DNA of 44,811 nt from Candidatus Methanomethylicia archaeon. Lineage in GTDB: Archaea; Thermoproteota; Methanomethylicia; CALHIW01. The stretch is from the NCBI GenBank assembly GCA_938030905.1, contig CALHIW010000001.1:1-44811 (forward strand), in the 5' to 3' direction. Position 1 is the stretch's first letter, and each line of letters opens with the position of its first letter. The notes under the pieces were generated by a model. That model was not told the origin of the DNA, searched no databases, and saw nothing but the letters and a program-made list of their open reading frames with translations. The translations under genes and the position numbers were made by a program. Shown here one piece after another: positions 10,179 to 19,101 of this stretch.

Positions 10179-10186
10179 CCATCAAG
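10179..10186. repeat. Right 8-bp target-site duplication of decayed IS
   Basis: CCATCAAG, identical to the left copy at 9528-9535, lies directly after the right inverted end. Confidence 0.55.
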
Positions 10187-10505
10187 GATTGTGTCCGAGT
10201 AAGGAGGGTATTTAAAGGTTTTGGTTTAGCTTCTTCGCATGAATATTGTTGCTCTAATCTCTAGCTGCTTCAAGCATAGTAGAAGAGTTGTGAAGTTAAA
10301 TATACAACGCATTGTTCAGTAGTTAAAAGTCAATTCTAAACGATTTAGGCTACTATCTCTATTATTGTATGGTCATAGTTTTCAAGGAGCCTTCTCTATC
10401 CAACTATATCCATATATTTTCCAATACCATTCCCCTCTTTTCCCTGAATATATCCAAATCTTCCATACTCCTCACTATTGTTTTGTGTTGTTAGTGTTTC
10501 CTTGT

Positions 10506-10895
10506 TTAATTCCTGATTTGATTTTGACTTTTCCATCTTATTCCTGAATCTATTAGTTTTCTTGATGCTTCTCTATGTATTTTTACTGCTTTCTCCATAT
10601 CTTTTAATGCTATGAATGATGTATCCCCACTACTCCTGATACTTCATCACCATATATTGTTATGAACATGTTATTATCTTGTGATCTTAGTGTTTTGATG
10701 TTTTTAATGGTTTCCAGATTCAATACATACCGATTCATATACTACATCTAAATTTTCAAACACTATCCTAATATAGAGTTCACCCTCACCTATCCTCTCT
10801 AAATAAACCTTAACATCATCAACCATACTAGGACCTATAAATGCAATACCTAGAAAACCCACCATCCAACACCTCAGCCATAACAACAAGTACAC
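10506..10895 (-). pseudogene. Frame-broken gene for an unknown protein
   Basis: The open part encodes a hydrophobic N-terminal helix followed by VDDVKVYLERIGEGELYI and FENLDVVYESV. It stops near 10704. After one or two frame changes the strand continues with NMFITIYGDEVSGVV and then TSFIALKDMEKAVKIHREA, ending at a TAA at 10506-10508. Taken together this reads as one membrane-anchored protein of about 130 residues that has lost its frame. I do not recognise the family. Confidence 0.5.
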
Positions 10896-11067
10896 CTAAC
10901 AAAAACATTAAAAGAATAGCTAAAACCACTATACCCAACTCAAATAAATATGGTAGAACCAATATATTGCTGTTAAAAATATTCCGTAAAGAATCATATC
11001 AAGGAGTAAGAAATCTAAATCTATTCCTAAGCCCCTTTATGCTATGCTACCAAACTCTTAGAGGGCA

Positions 11068-11077
11068 AGGAGGTGAT
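11068..11077 (+). promoter_or_regulatory. Near-perfect Shine-Dalgarno complement upstream of cdhA
   Basis: AGGAGGTGAT matches ten bases of the complement of the archaeal 16S rRNA 3' end. The only nearby ATG (11076) lies inside the match, too close for normal spacing, and cdhA itself starts about 50 nt downstream. Its role is unclear. Confidence 0.4.
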
Positions 11078-11132
11078 GCCTATCCGGACACTATCCGCCT
11101 ACTCGATAGAAAACCTTAAATATTATGCCTAA
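11076..11132 (+). CDS. Possible 18-aa leader peptide overlapping cdhA start
   Basis: A short ORF, MPIRTLSAYSIENLKYYA, ends at a TAA that overlaps the first codons of cdhA by 8 nt, which would allow translational coupling. The piece YSIENL resembles the FSIEDL-type motif seen near the N-terminus of some CdhA proteins, so it could also be a shifted trace of an older cdhA start. Evidence for translation is limited to the strong Shine-Dalgarno match, whose spacing is poor. Confidence 0.3.
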   Translation: MPIRTLSAYSIENLKYYA

Positions 11133-13521
11133 AATACCCATCATGGTGATGTATTTGGAGAAGAGACCAGTAAGGTTTTCACTTAAGTCTCTTGAGTCAG
11201 CTGGACTTTCAGCTAGAGATCTTGAGATTATTGTTGGAGGTATTGAGATCCCTGAGGTTTGGGAGCCTCTCGGCCCAACACCAATGCCTAAAATATTTAT
11301 GTTAAGATCGTGGGATTTTAAGCTTCTAAACAGGTATAAACCATTCTATATGCCCTTCTGCGATCAATGTTGTCTCTGTACCTATGGTAAATGTGACTTA
11401 ACCAGAGGTAAAAGAGGCTCATGCGGTATAGATATGCCTACACAGCAGGGTAGAATAGTAGTGTTGGCATGTGCTATAGGTACTTCTACCCATACATCCC
11501 ATGCTAGACATATGCTTGATAGACTTATTGAAAAGTTTGGTGCTGATACTCCTATTAATCTTGGATCTGATATTAATGTTGAAATGCCTAATACAAGACT
11601 TGTCGTAGGGATTAAGCCTAAAACTCTAGGAGATCTTTCCCATGTTTTAAGCTATGTTGAGGAGCAAATTGTCCAAACAATATCAACCACACATACAGGT
11701 CAGGAAGCAAGCTCTCTAGACTATGAATCTAAAGCTCTACATCTAGGTATGCTTGACCATGTCGCAATGGAGGTTGCAGATATAGCTCAAATAGTTGCAT
11801 TCAACTTTCCTAAAGGTGATCCAAACACTCCACTATCTGAGATAGGTATGGGTCTCATAGATGTTATTAAGCCAATGATTCTACTTATAGGACATAATGT
11901 TTCTGAAGGGGTGGAAATCATAGATTACATGAGGAGAAACAATTTAGGAAAACCAGGCGAAATATTGGAGGTTGCTGGTCTATGCTGTACAGCACATGAC
12001 ATTACAAGATATGAGAGCTCAGCTAAAATTATTGGACCCATATCACATCAAATAAGATTCATCCGTTCAGGAGCTGCAGATACACTAATAATTGATGAGC
12101 AATGCATTACCAATCTATCACTTATAGAGGCTCAAAAAGTTAAAACCCCATTCATAGCGGTATCTGATAAAGCTGCCTATGGACTACCTGATGTTAGTGA
12201 GTGGCCAGTTGAAAAGATAGTTTCCTCCCTAACAGTTGGCGGCTTAAGCGGTGTCTTCCTCCCAGATTTAGAGAAGGCAGCTGCAGTATCAGTACTAACA
12301 GCTCTACAGACTGCACCATTAAGACAGAAGTTTAAAGTTATACCTGACATTAAAGAGCTTAGCACCATAGCCTCTAAATGTACACATTGTGGTAGATGCC
12401 GTAGAAACTGTCCAATAGATCTACCTGTAGACGATGCAGTATATTCCTTAAGGCTTGGAGATTCAAGCAAGCTCGCCATGCTTCACGATCTCTGCCTCGG
12501 ATGTGGTAGATGTGAATGGGAATGCCCAAACCATACGCCTGTATTAAGCCTCATGATGAAGGCGGCTGAAGCCAAAATTAAAACTGAAAAATACAAGATA
12601 AGAGTTGGTAGAGGGCCAATACTTGATACTGAGATAAGAGAGGTTGGAAGCCCAATTGTACTAGGGGAAATACCTGGTGTTGTAGCTTTTGTTGGATGTG
12701 CAAACTATCCTGAAGGTGGATTAGAGGTAGCATTAATGGCTAGAGAATTTGCTAGGAGAAGATACATAGTAACAACTTCAGGATGTTCAGCTATGTCTAT
12801 AGCTATGTATAGAAATGAGGAGGGTTTAACACCATATGAGGAGTTTTCAGGAGTCTTCGAGGCAGGTGGGTTAGTAAATGTTGGTTCATGTGTTGCAAAT
12901 GCTCACATATCAGGTGCAGCTATAAAGATTGCAAACATATTTGCTAGAAGACCATTAAGAGGAAACTATGAGGAAATAGCTGACTACGTATTAAATAGAG
13001 TTGGAGCTGTAGGGGTTGCATGGGGGGCTTACTCACAGAAAGCAGCATCTATAGCTACAGGCTTCAATAGGCTTGGAGTACCTGTTATTCTAGGTCCTCA
13101 AGGATTAAAGTATAGGAGGATGTATCTTGGACGTTTTGAGGATAAGGAATCATTCACAGTCTACGATGCTAAAACAGGTAGAAGAGTTTGGATAGGTCCA
13201 GCACCTGAGCATCTAATAATATCTGTTGAAAACCGTAAGGAAGCTATGGTTATGATTGCTAAACTATGCCTAAGACCGAACGATACAACCAGGGGGAGGA
13301 TGATTAAGCTAACACATTACATAGACCTGTACAAGAAAATCTATGGAAAATTACCTGAGGATATACATCTACTTGTAAGATCTGAAGCAGACATCCCCAT
13401 AACGTTTAAAGATGAGGTTTTAAGCTACCTGGAGAAGGTTGGATGGAAGCCATGGGAATTACCATCAATAGACCCCTACTACTCAGAAAACGTATTCAAA
13501 AAGTATTATAGAGGTGGTTAA
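11125..13521 (+). CDS. cdhA: ACDS/CODH complex subunit alpha (CO dehydrogenase)
   Basis: The 798-aa catalytic alpha subunit of acetyl-CoA decarbonylase/synthase, which interconverts CO2 and CO at a Ni-Fe-S C-cluster. The N-terminal cysteine group (C79, C82, C83, C85, C90, C100) fits the B- and D-cluster ligands. Two ferredoxin-like 4Fe-4S motifs follow, CTHCGRCRRNCP and CLGCGRCEWECP, which are a hallmark of the archaeal alpha subunit. C-cluster ligand regions are seen at DEQCITN, VGCANYPEGG, TTSGCSAMS and VGSCVAN. Length fits archaeal CdhA. It is the first gene of the cdhABCDE operon, 0 bp from cdhB. In-frame ATGs at residues 7 and 9 are alternative starts. No promoter was located with confidence. 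Confidence 0.96.
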   Translation: MPKIPIMVMYLEKRPVRFSLKSLESAGLSARDLEIIVGGIEIPEVWEPLGPTPMPKIFMLRSWDFKLLNRYKPFYMPFCDQCCLCTYGKCDLTRGKRGSCGIDMPTQQGRIVVLACAIGTSTHTSHARHMLDRLIEKFGADTPINLGSDINVEMPNTRLVVGIKPKTLGDLSHVLSYVEEQIVQTISTTHTGQEASSLDYESKALHLGMLDHVAMEVADIAQIVAFNFPKGDPNTPLSEIGMGLIDVIKPMILLIGHNVSEGVEIIDYMRRNNLGKPGEILEVAGLCCTAHDITRYESSAKIIGPISHQIRFIRSGAADTLIIDEQCITNLSLIEAQKVKTPFIAVSDKAAYGLPDVSEWPVEKIVSSLTVGGLSGVFLPDLEKAAAVSVLTALQTAPLRQKFKVIPDIKELSTIASKCTHCGRCRRNCPIDLPVDDAVYSLRLGDSSKLAMLHDLCLGCGRCEWECPNHTPVLSLMMKAAEAKIKTEKYKIRVGRGPILDTEIREVGSPIVLGEIPGVVAFVGCANYPEGGLEVALMAREFARRRYIVTTSGCSAMSIAMYRNEEGLTPYEEFSGVFEAGGLVNVGSCVANAHISGAAIKIANIFARRPLRGNYEEIADYVLNRVGAVGVAWGAYSQKAASIATGFNRLGVPVILGPQGLKYRRMYLGRFEDKESFTVYDAKTGRRVWIGPAPEHLIISVENRKEAMVMIAKLCLRPNDTTRGRMIKLTHYIDLYKKIYGKLPEDIHLLVRSEADIPITFKDEVLSYLEKVGWKPWELPSIDPYYSENVFKKYYRGG

Positions 13522-14055
13522 ATGGCTGTAACACCGTGGCAGCTTGGCAATATATTTGGTCCCAGAGTAGCCATCCAAGTTAAAGGTGATGCTGCAGGTA
13601 GAATGATAAAAGCTGCTAAACACCCCCTCCTAATATCTGGAGGAAACGCTTTGAAGGAAATGGTTGGAGATAAGCCGTACATAGAATTCATAGTGGAGCT
13701 ATTAAAAGCTAGAAGTATGCCGTTTATTGCTACTGGAGCAACCTACAAGGACTTTGTTGATAGGGGATTAAACCCAATTAAAATCATGAATGCTGTTGAA
13801 GTTGTTGATAGGCTTAGAGATTCAGAGTGGAGTATTGATGGTAAGGATCCACATGACCTAGTAGTATTTGCAGGACTATCATACCAATACCTATCTCAAC
13901 TCCTCTCATGCATAAAACACTTTGCAACCCATCTGAAAACAATATGTCTAGATAGATACTATCATCCAAATGCGGATCTATCATTTCCAAACCTAACAGA
14001 AGAGCAATGGATAGAAAACCTTAAGTTACTCCTGGATAACGTAAAGTCAAGGTGA
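13522..14055 (+). CDS. cdhB: ACDS/CODH complex subunit epsilon
   Basis: The 177-aa epsilon subunit, partner of CdhA in the alpha2-epsilon2 CO dehydrogenase component. Its DHS-like Rossmann fold is seen in KHPLLISGGNAL (residues 33-44), IATGATYKDF and DLVVFAGLSYQYLSQLL. It has no metal ligands of its own; in known complexes it stabilises CdhA and may help with electron transfer. The ATG follows the cdhA stop with no spacer, so translation is probably coupled. Length is normal for the family (about 170). Confidence 0.94.
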   Translation: MAVTPWQLGNIFGPRVAIQVKGDAAGRMIKAAKHPLLISGGNALKEMVGDKPYIEFIVELLKARSMPFIATGATYKDFVDRGLNPIKIMNAVEVVDRLRDSEWSIDGKDPHDLVVFAGLSYQYLSQLLSCIKHFATHLKTICLDRYYHPNADLSFPNLTEEQWIENLKLLLDNVKSR

Positions 14056-14060
14056 CTTGA

Positions 14061-15503
14061 TTGTCAAGCTTTGAAGAGTTCCCTGTTGAAATAAGTCCAG
14101 CGTTTGAGGGTCAAAGAGTAAGAAAGGAGGATATGTATGTAGAGTTTGGAGGGCCAAACGTAACTAAGAAATTTGAGCTTGTAAGAGTAAAATCTCTTGA
14201 GGAGGTTGAAGACGGCTTAGTAAGAATTATTGGTCCAGATATGTTAGAACTTAAGGAGGGATCATCAAACCCACTAGGAATACTAATAGATGTTGCAGGC
14301 TTAAAAATTGATAAAGATCTTGAAGGAGTAATTGAGAGAAGAATACATATGTATACAAACTATATTGAAGGAATAATGCATCTAAACCAGAGATACGATA
14401 TATGGTGTAGAATATCGAAAAAATCATTTAAGAAGGGGCTTACCTCACTTAAATGGTGGGGTCTCGGACTCATAAGGCTATTCAAGGCTGAAATGCCCTA
14501 CATAGAGAAAATGCAAGTCACATTCATAACAGATCCTGTAGAAGTAGGGAAAATGTTTGAGGAAGCTATAAGAATATATAGTGAGAGAGATGCAAGAGCA
14601 AGAGGGCTAAGAGATGAAGAAGTAGAACTATTCTATGGATGTGTACTATGCCAATCATTTGCCCCAACACATGTATGCATAATATCACCTGAAAGAATAA
14701 GCCTATGTGGAGCACTAACGTGGTTTGATGCTAGAGCAGCAGCAAACATAGATCCTAAAGGACCAAACTTCCCAATACCGAAGGGGGAACCTCTAGACCC
14801 AGTAAAGGGTGAATGGAGTGGTATAAATGAAGTAGTACAGAAAAAATCCCTAGGAACAATAAAAAGAGTTTACCTACATAGCGCTTTCGAATATCCACAT
14901 ACATCATGTGGATGCTTTGAATGTATAATGTTCTACATACCTGAAGTTGATGGATTTGGAATTGTAGATAGAGGATTCAGGGGAGGAGCAGTAAACGGAC
15001 TATCATTCTCAACAATGGCATCACAAACAGGAGGTGGAATGCAGAGTGAGGGGTTCTTAGGAATAGGAATAGAATATATGAGGTCAAGAAAATTCATACA
15101 GGCAGATGGTGGATGGAAAAGAATAGCATGGATATCAAGTACATTGAGGGAAAGAGTTGAAGATGCAATACCCCAAGAACTAAAAGATAAAATACCAACT
15201 GAAAACGAAGCTAAAAACATAGAAGAACTAAAAAAGTATTTAATCCAACACAAACACCCACTAGCAGGAAAAATAATAGAGGAGAAACCAGAAGCTCCAC
15301 CAACACCACAACCAATACCACAAACACCACAACCAATACCACAACCAATACCACAAACACCTGTAGTAATACCTCAAATAGCATCATCACAAATCCCGCC
15401 ATCCATACCGACAGCAGCTGGAGGTATAAGAATAGTATTACAGGGAGCTAGGATTAAGATAGGTAAACTCATTATTAAGAGAGCTGAAGGCGTAAAACAA
15501 TGA
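14061..15503 (+). CDS. cdhC: ACDS complex subunit beta (acetyl-CoA synthase)
   Basis: The 480-aa beta subunit joins a methyl group, CO and CoA into acetyl-CoA at the Ni-Ni-4Fe4S A-cluster. All six cluster cysteines are present: C194, C197, C206, C216, and C283/C285 in the CGC motif of TSCGCFEC. The TTG start follows cdhB by 5 nt. After the conserved domain comes a Pro/Gln-rich linker (about 411-450, units like PQPIPQTPQPIP), then a terminal beta-like module, IRIVLQGARIKIGKLIIKR (456-474). The module resembles one in the next ORF and in CdhD. The stop overlaps the ATG of the micro-ORF by 4 nt (ATGA). Confidence 0.96.
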   Translation: MSSFEEFPVEISPAFEGQRVRKEDMYVEFGGPNVTKKFELVRVKSLEEVEDGLVRIIGPDMLELKEGSSNPLGILIDVAGLKIDKDLEGVIERRIHMYTNYIEGIMHLNQRYDIWCRISKKSFKKGLTSLKWWGLGLIRLFKAEMPYIEKMQVTFITDPVEVGKMFEEAIRIYSERDARARGLRDEEVELFYGCVLCQSFAPTHVCIISPERISLCGALTWFDARAAANIDPKGPNFPIPKGEPLDPVKGEWSGINEVVQKKSLGTIKRVYLHSAFEYPHTSCGCFECIMFYIPEVDGFGIVDRGFRGGAVNGLSFSTMASQTGGGMQSEGFLGIGIEYMRSRKFIQADGGWKRIAWISSTLRERVEDAIPQELKDKIPTENEAKNIEELKKYLIQHKHPLAGKIIEEKPEAPPTPQPIPQTPQPIPQPIPQTPVVIPQIASSQIPPSIPTAAGGIRIVLQGARIKIGKLIIKRAEGVKQ

Positions 15504-15634
15504 GTAGAGAAGTAGTGAGTAAGGAGGAAGTAGACCTCTCAAAACTACTGCAAAAACTACTACAGGAAAACATTGAACTTGAACTCAGTAATGTAGAAAT
15601 CAAAGCTGAGAAACTTATCATAAAGAGGATGTAG
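15500..15634 (+). CDS. 44-aa micro-ORF between cdhC and cdhD with shared ACDS module
   Basis: This small gene has its ATG overlapping the cdhC stop and ends 1 nt before the cdhD ATG, so it is fully embedded in the operon. It encodes a short helix (VDLSKLLQKLLQE) followed by IELELSNVEIKAEKLIIKR. That last module aligns without gaps with the CdhC tail (IRIVLQGARIKIGKLIIKR) and the CdhD N-terminus (KELELEDVVIDAEELTLEL). The whole product also resembles CdhD residues 1-41, including the MSR start. In Methanosarcina the nickel-insertion ATPase gene cooC sits at this position; it is absent here. I infer a docking or spacer peptide of the complex, or a split-off duplicate of the CdhD N-terminus. I know of no named family. 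Confidence 0.75.
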   Translation: MSREVVSKEEVDLSKLLQKLLQENIELELSNVEIKAEKLIIKRM

Positions 15635-15635
15635 C

Positions 15636-16931
15636 ATGAGTAGGGATGAGGAGGAGGGTAGGAAAACAGTATTCGACCTCCTAAAAACAATTTCAGAATC
15701 AAAAGAGCTTGAACTTGAAGATGTAGTTATAGATGCTGAAGAATTAACTCTCGAATTATCCACAACCCCAACAGGAAAACCAGAATATCTAAGACTTACA
15801 CTAGAGCCACTAACACCAGGAGCACAGAAATTAGAGTTTCTACTTGAAGCAACACCATATGGAGTAAGACTAGCAGCTCCAACTATACCACCAGCAGTAC
15901 CGGTAGAAAAACCTAAAGAATTCATAGAGCTGAAATTTGAATATCCAATAGTAGAATATCCTGGAAAAATAGCTGAAGTAGTAATAGGAGCAACAAAGGA
16001 GTTGGGAGGGTCAAGAGGTAAAACTATTAAGATAGGTGGTGATACATCCCCTCCATTCTATCTATTTGAATCAAAACCAGTAAATAGACCAGTAGCAGCG
16101 CTGGATGTCTTCGACACCCCACCACCACTAGCAGGACCAGTAAAAAAGGCATACCAAGACGTACTACAAGACCCAGCTGAGTGGGCTAAAAAATGCATAA
16201 ATACGTATAATGCAGACCTAGTATCACTCCATCTAGTAAGTACAGATCCATTAGGTGAGAATAAGCCGGTAAGGGAAGCATTAAAAACAGTTGAAAACGT
16301 TCTGCAAGCAGTAGACGTACCAGTAATAATAGGAGGATCAGGTAATCCACAGAAAGATACAGAGCTATTCATATATGCCTCAGAAGTATTTGCAGGGGAA
16401 AGACTAGTAATGGCCTCAATAACACTAGACATGGATATACCAAAAGTAGTAGAATCGATAGGAAAGCATGGACATAATGCTATAGCACTAGCATTCATGG
16501 ATATAAATCAGGCAAAAGAACTTTCAAGGAAAATACTTGATGCAGGACTACCGAAAAACCACTTAATACTAGACCCAACAACGGGAGCATTAGGATACGG
16601 AATAGAGTATACGTATAGCGTAATGGAGAGGATAAGACTATCAGCATTGATGGGGGAAGAAACACTTCAAGTACCTCTAAGCTGCGCAGCAACAAATGCG
16701 TGGGCTGCAAGAGAAGCATGGATGAAAATAGAGGAATGGGGGCCAAGAGAGTTAAGAGGACCACTATATGAAGCAACAACAGCACTGGTAGGACTACTAA
16801 CAGGAGCAAACCTATTTATGATGATGCATCCACTAGCAATGAAAATAGTAAAAGCATTTGCAGAAGCAATGATAGAGAAAGAGAAGAGGGAGGTAAAACC
16901 ATACATAAACTGGATAAGAACAAAATTCTAG
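15636..16931 (+). CDS. cdhD: ACDS complex subunit delta (corrinoid Fe-S component, small)
   Basis: The 431-aa delta subunit, which with CdhE forms the corrinoid iron-sulfur methyl carrier of ACDS. The N-terminal extension carries the beta module at residues 23-41 shared with CdhC and the micro-ORF. A TIM-barrel follows, with GSRGKTIKIGGDTSPPF (about 125-141), MASITLDMDIPKV, LDPTTGALGYGIEY and SCAATNAWAAREAW, all typical of the CdhD/AcsD family. The first ATG, 1 nt after the micro-ORF stop, is used. From about here to 18,050 third codon positions are strongly A-rich, which produces long but meaningless open frames on the other strand. Confidence 0.95.
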   Translation: MSRDEEEGRKTVFDLLKTISESKELELEDVVIDAEELTLELSTTPTGKPEYLRLTLEPLTPGAQKLEFLLEATPYGVRLAAPTIPPAVPVEKPKEFIELKFEYPIVEYPGKIAEVVIGATKELGGSRGKTIKIGGDTSPPFYLFESKPVNRPVAALDVFDTPPPLAGPVKKAYQDVLQDPAEWAKKCINTYNADLVSLHLVSTDPLGENKPVREALKTVENVLQAVDVPVIIGGSGNPQKDTELFIYASEVFAGERLVMASITLDMDIPKVVESIGKHGHNAIALAFMDINQAKELSRKILDAGLPKNHLILDPTTGALGYGIEYTYSVMERIRLSALMGEETLQVPLSCAATNAWAAREAWMKIEEWGPRELRGPLYEATTALVGLLTGANLFMMMHPLAMKIVKAFAEAMIEKEKREVKPYINWIRTKF

Positions 16932-16940
16932 GCTGGTAAA

Positions 16941-18377
16941 ATGCCGAAAATTCTAAGACCACTAGACGTATACAAACACCTACCAGGAATAAACTGTGGA
17001 AAATGTGGAGAATCCAGCTGCATGGTGTTCGCATCAAAACTCATAGAGAGAAAAGCAACACCACAGCAATGTACACCACTGTATGAGGAGCCAAAATACA
17101 GGGAAAAACTACAAAAACTACTAGAAACAATAAGACCACCAGTAAAAGAAGTATGGATAGGAATAGAACCAAACATTCTAAAAATAGGAGGTAAAGAAGT
17201 TTTATATAGGCATGAACTAACATGGAGAAACCAAACAGCAATAATAATAGACATTCATGACGAAATGCCACCACAAGAAATAAAGAAAAGAGTAGAATTT
17301 GTAGACAACTTCAAATTCATAAGGATAGGGAAAGAACTAACGCTAGATGGAATAGCAATAAGATGTGTATCAGAAAACCCAGAGAAATATGCAAAAACAA
17401 TAGCAGAAATAATGGAAATAACAAACAAACCAATAATACTATGCTCTCTAGATCCAAGCATCTTAGAAGAAGCACTAATAATAGCAAACAAACGTAAACC
17501 ACTAATATACACAGCAACAAAACAAAACTGGAAAGAAGTAGGAGAACTAGCATCAAAATATAAATGTCCAACAGCAATAACAGCAGAAGATCCATCAACT
17601 CTAAAATCATTATCAGCTACTCTAAACAAAAACTACAATATAGACAACATAGTTCTAGACCCACAAATAAGAATAGGGAATATAGCAGAAACACTAAGCA
17701 CAATTACAGCAATAAGAAGAGCAGCAATAGAAAAAGAGGAAGGGGAACTAGGATATCCAATAATGACAGCACCAGCAGCAATATGGAGCATAGAAGAGGG
17801 GGATGAAAACGACAAAAAAATGCTGGAGTCAGTCGTAGCATCAAACCTCATATCAAGATTTGTAGATCTAATCATACTCCACACAATAGACACATGGACT
17901 CTAATACCAATAATAGTATGGAGAGACTGTATATATACGGATCCAAGATTTCCACCAGGGGTAAAACCAGGCCTATACGAAATAGGGAAACCAAATGAAT
18001 ACTCACCAGTACTCTCAACAGGAAACTTTGCACTTACCTACTACCTAGTTCGCGATGATATTGAAAAGGCGGGAATAAATGCGTATCTAGTAATCGTAGA
18101 TACCGAGGCTACAAGTCTGCAATCATCGGTAGCCGGTAGAAAATATACTTCAGATAAGGTTATTGAGGCAATTAAGGAGACAAAGGTTGGTGATAAGGTT
18201 AAGACTAAGGCTCTTATCATACCCGGCTATGCAGCTAGGCTTGCAGGAGAGATAGAGGATGCATTAATGGGGGATGGATGGACTATTTTCGTGGGGCCTA
18301 GAGATAGTGGTGAGATGGGTGCTTTCTATGAGAAGGTCTTTAAACCATGGTTAGAGGAAAAGCTAATAGCTAAATAA
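16941..18377 (+). CDS. cdhE: ACDS complex subunit gamma (corrinoid Fe-S component, large)
   Basis: The 478-aa gamma subunit binds the corrinoid and a 4Fe-4S cluster. It receives the methyl group from a methyl-pterin and passes it to the CdhC A-cluster. The N-terminal cluster motif is C-X2-C-X4-C-X16-C (C19, C22, C27, C44). A TIM-barrel then continues to about residue 320, followed by the B12-binding Rossmann-like C-terminal domain. It lies 9 nt after cdhD and ends the operon. The codon pattern changes sharply near 18,050 (residue about 370): before it AAA, GAA, ATA and ACA dominate; after it AAG, GAG, GGT and GCT appear. The reading frame and protein stay intact across the change. Confidence 0.95.
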   Translation: MPKILRPLDVYKHLPGINCGKCGESSCMVFASKLIERKATPQQCTPLYEEPKYREKLQKLLETIRPPVKEVWIGIEPNILKIGGKEVLYRHELTWRNQTAIIIDIHDEMPPQEIKKRVEFVDNFKFIRIGKELTLDGIAIRCVSENPEKYAKTIAEIMEITNKPIILCSLDPSILEEALIIANKRKPLIYTATKQNWKEVGELASKYKCPTAITAEDPSTLKSLSATLNKNYNIDNIVLDPQIRIGNIAETLSTITAIRRAAIEKEEGELGYPIMTAPAAIWSIEEGDENDKKMLESVVASNLISRFVDLIILHTIDTWTLIPIIVWRDCIYTDPRFPPGVKPGLYEIGKPNEYSPVLSTGNFALTYYLVRDDIEKAGINAYLVIVDTEATSLQSSVAGRKYTSDKVIEAIKETKVGDKVKTKALIIPGYAARLAGEIEDALMGDGWTIFVGPRDSGEMGAFYEKVFKPWLEEKLIAK

Positions 18378-19101
18378 AAGATGTAGTTTCTTTAAAATAA
18401 GCTATGTCTTATAAAGGATTAGTTTACTAATTCTCTCTATTTCTAGTTATATCTCATCCAGTCTTGTTATTGCGGTCTTACTGTTTAAGGAATTGTTTAA
18501 AGTGTTTTTCCTACATATACTTAATTGCCGAGGTGGAGGAGAGCAAATATAGTCTAAAAACGGACCGCCTACTACATGCTATGAGTTACAAATTACAACT
18601 ATGTAGTTTCTATAGTTTTCTGATAAAGGCTTCTATTTTTACCATTGCTAAGGGGTTAAGAACTAAACTCGACTTATTCGTAAGAAAGCTTCAGGCACAA
18701 TGGCTAGAGACATGCTATAGAGGTCTCTGTTACTACCCACCAGAATTGCCTTAGACTTGTTTAAGTCATCTTGTACCTCACCCCCAAGATTAATAAGTTC
18801 TAGCTTTGTTCAATAGTAGTCTTAAGTTTCCCATCCTTGACACTGTCCAGTTTAAAGCTTGTTGTCATGTTACCATATATGAAATAATCAGTGAAGGTTA
18901 TGGATTTTGAGTCTAGCCAATTAAACCGTAAGCATAAGTAATTATTCTCATGCTTTTAACATAATTGGATATTAAACATGAAGAATTAAAGGATAGTTAA
19001 AACTTGGATTAGTGATGCTTTAGCTGAAAAGTAAATATGCTTCATCTTTCACTTTCTTTATACAGTTCTCAGTATCTACTATGTCTTCTCTATGGTAGCC
19101 T
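18378..19101. other. Gene-poor region after cdhE
   Basis: No intact gene. A 96-codon open frame at 18464-18754 (plus) has unusual composition and no family. Minus-strand fragments such as MTTSFKLDSVKDGKL and NRDLYSMSLAIVPEAFL suggest decayed coding sequence. Confidence 0.45.

Noticed and set aside
15211..15402. Minus-strand Val/Leu-repeat frame
   Set aside because: It is the antisense of the Pro/Gln-rich linker of CdhC.
17564..17806. Plus-strand Asn/Ser/Arg-rich frame inside cdhE
   Set aside because: Low-complexity frame-shifted reading of cdhE.
16495..17893. Several long minus-strand frames rich in Leu and Val opposite cdhD and cdhE
   Set aside because: They are shadows of strongly A-ending codons in the real genes and have low-complexity products.
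18464..18754. 96-aa ORF after cdhE
   Set aside because: No domain, atypical composition, no promoter or ribosome site, in a decayed region.
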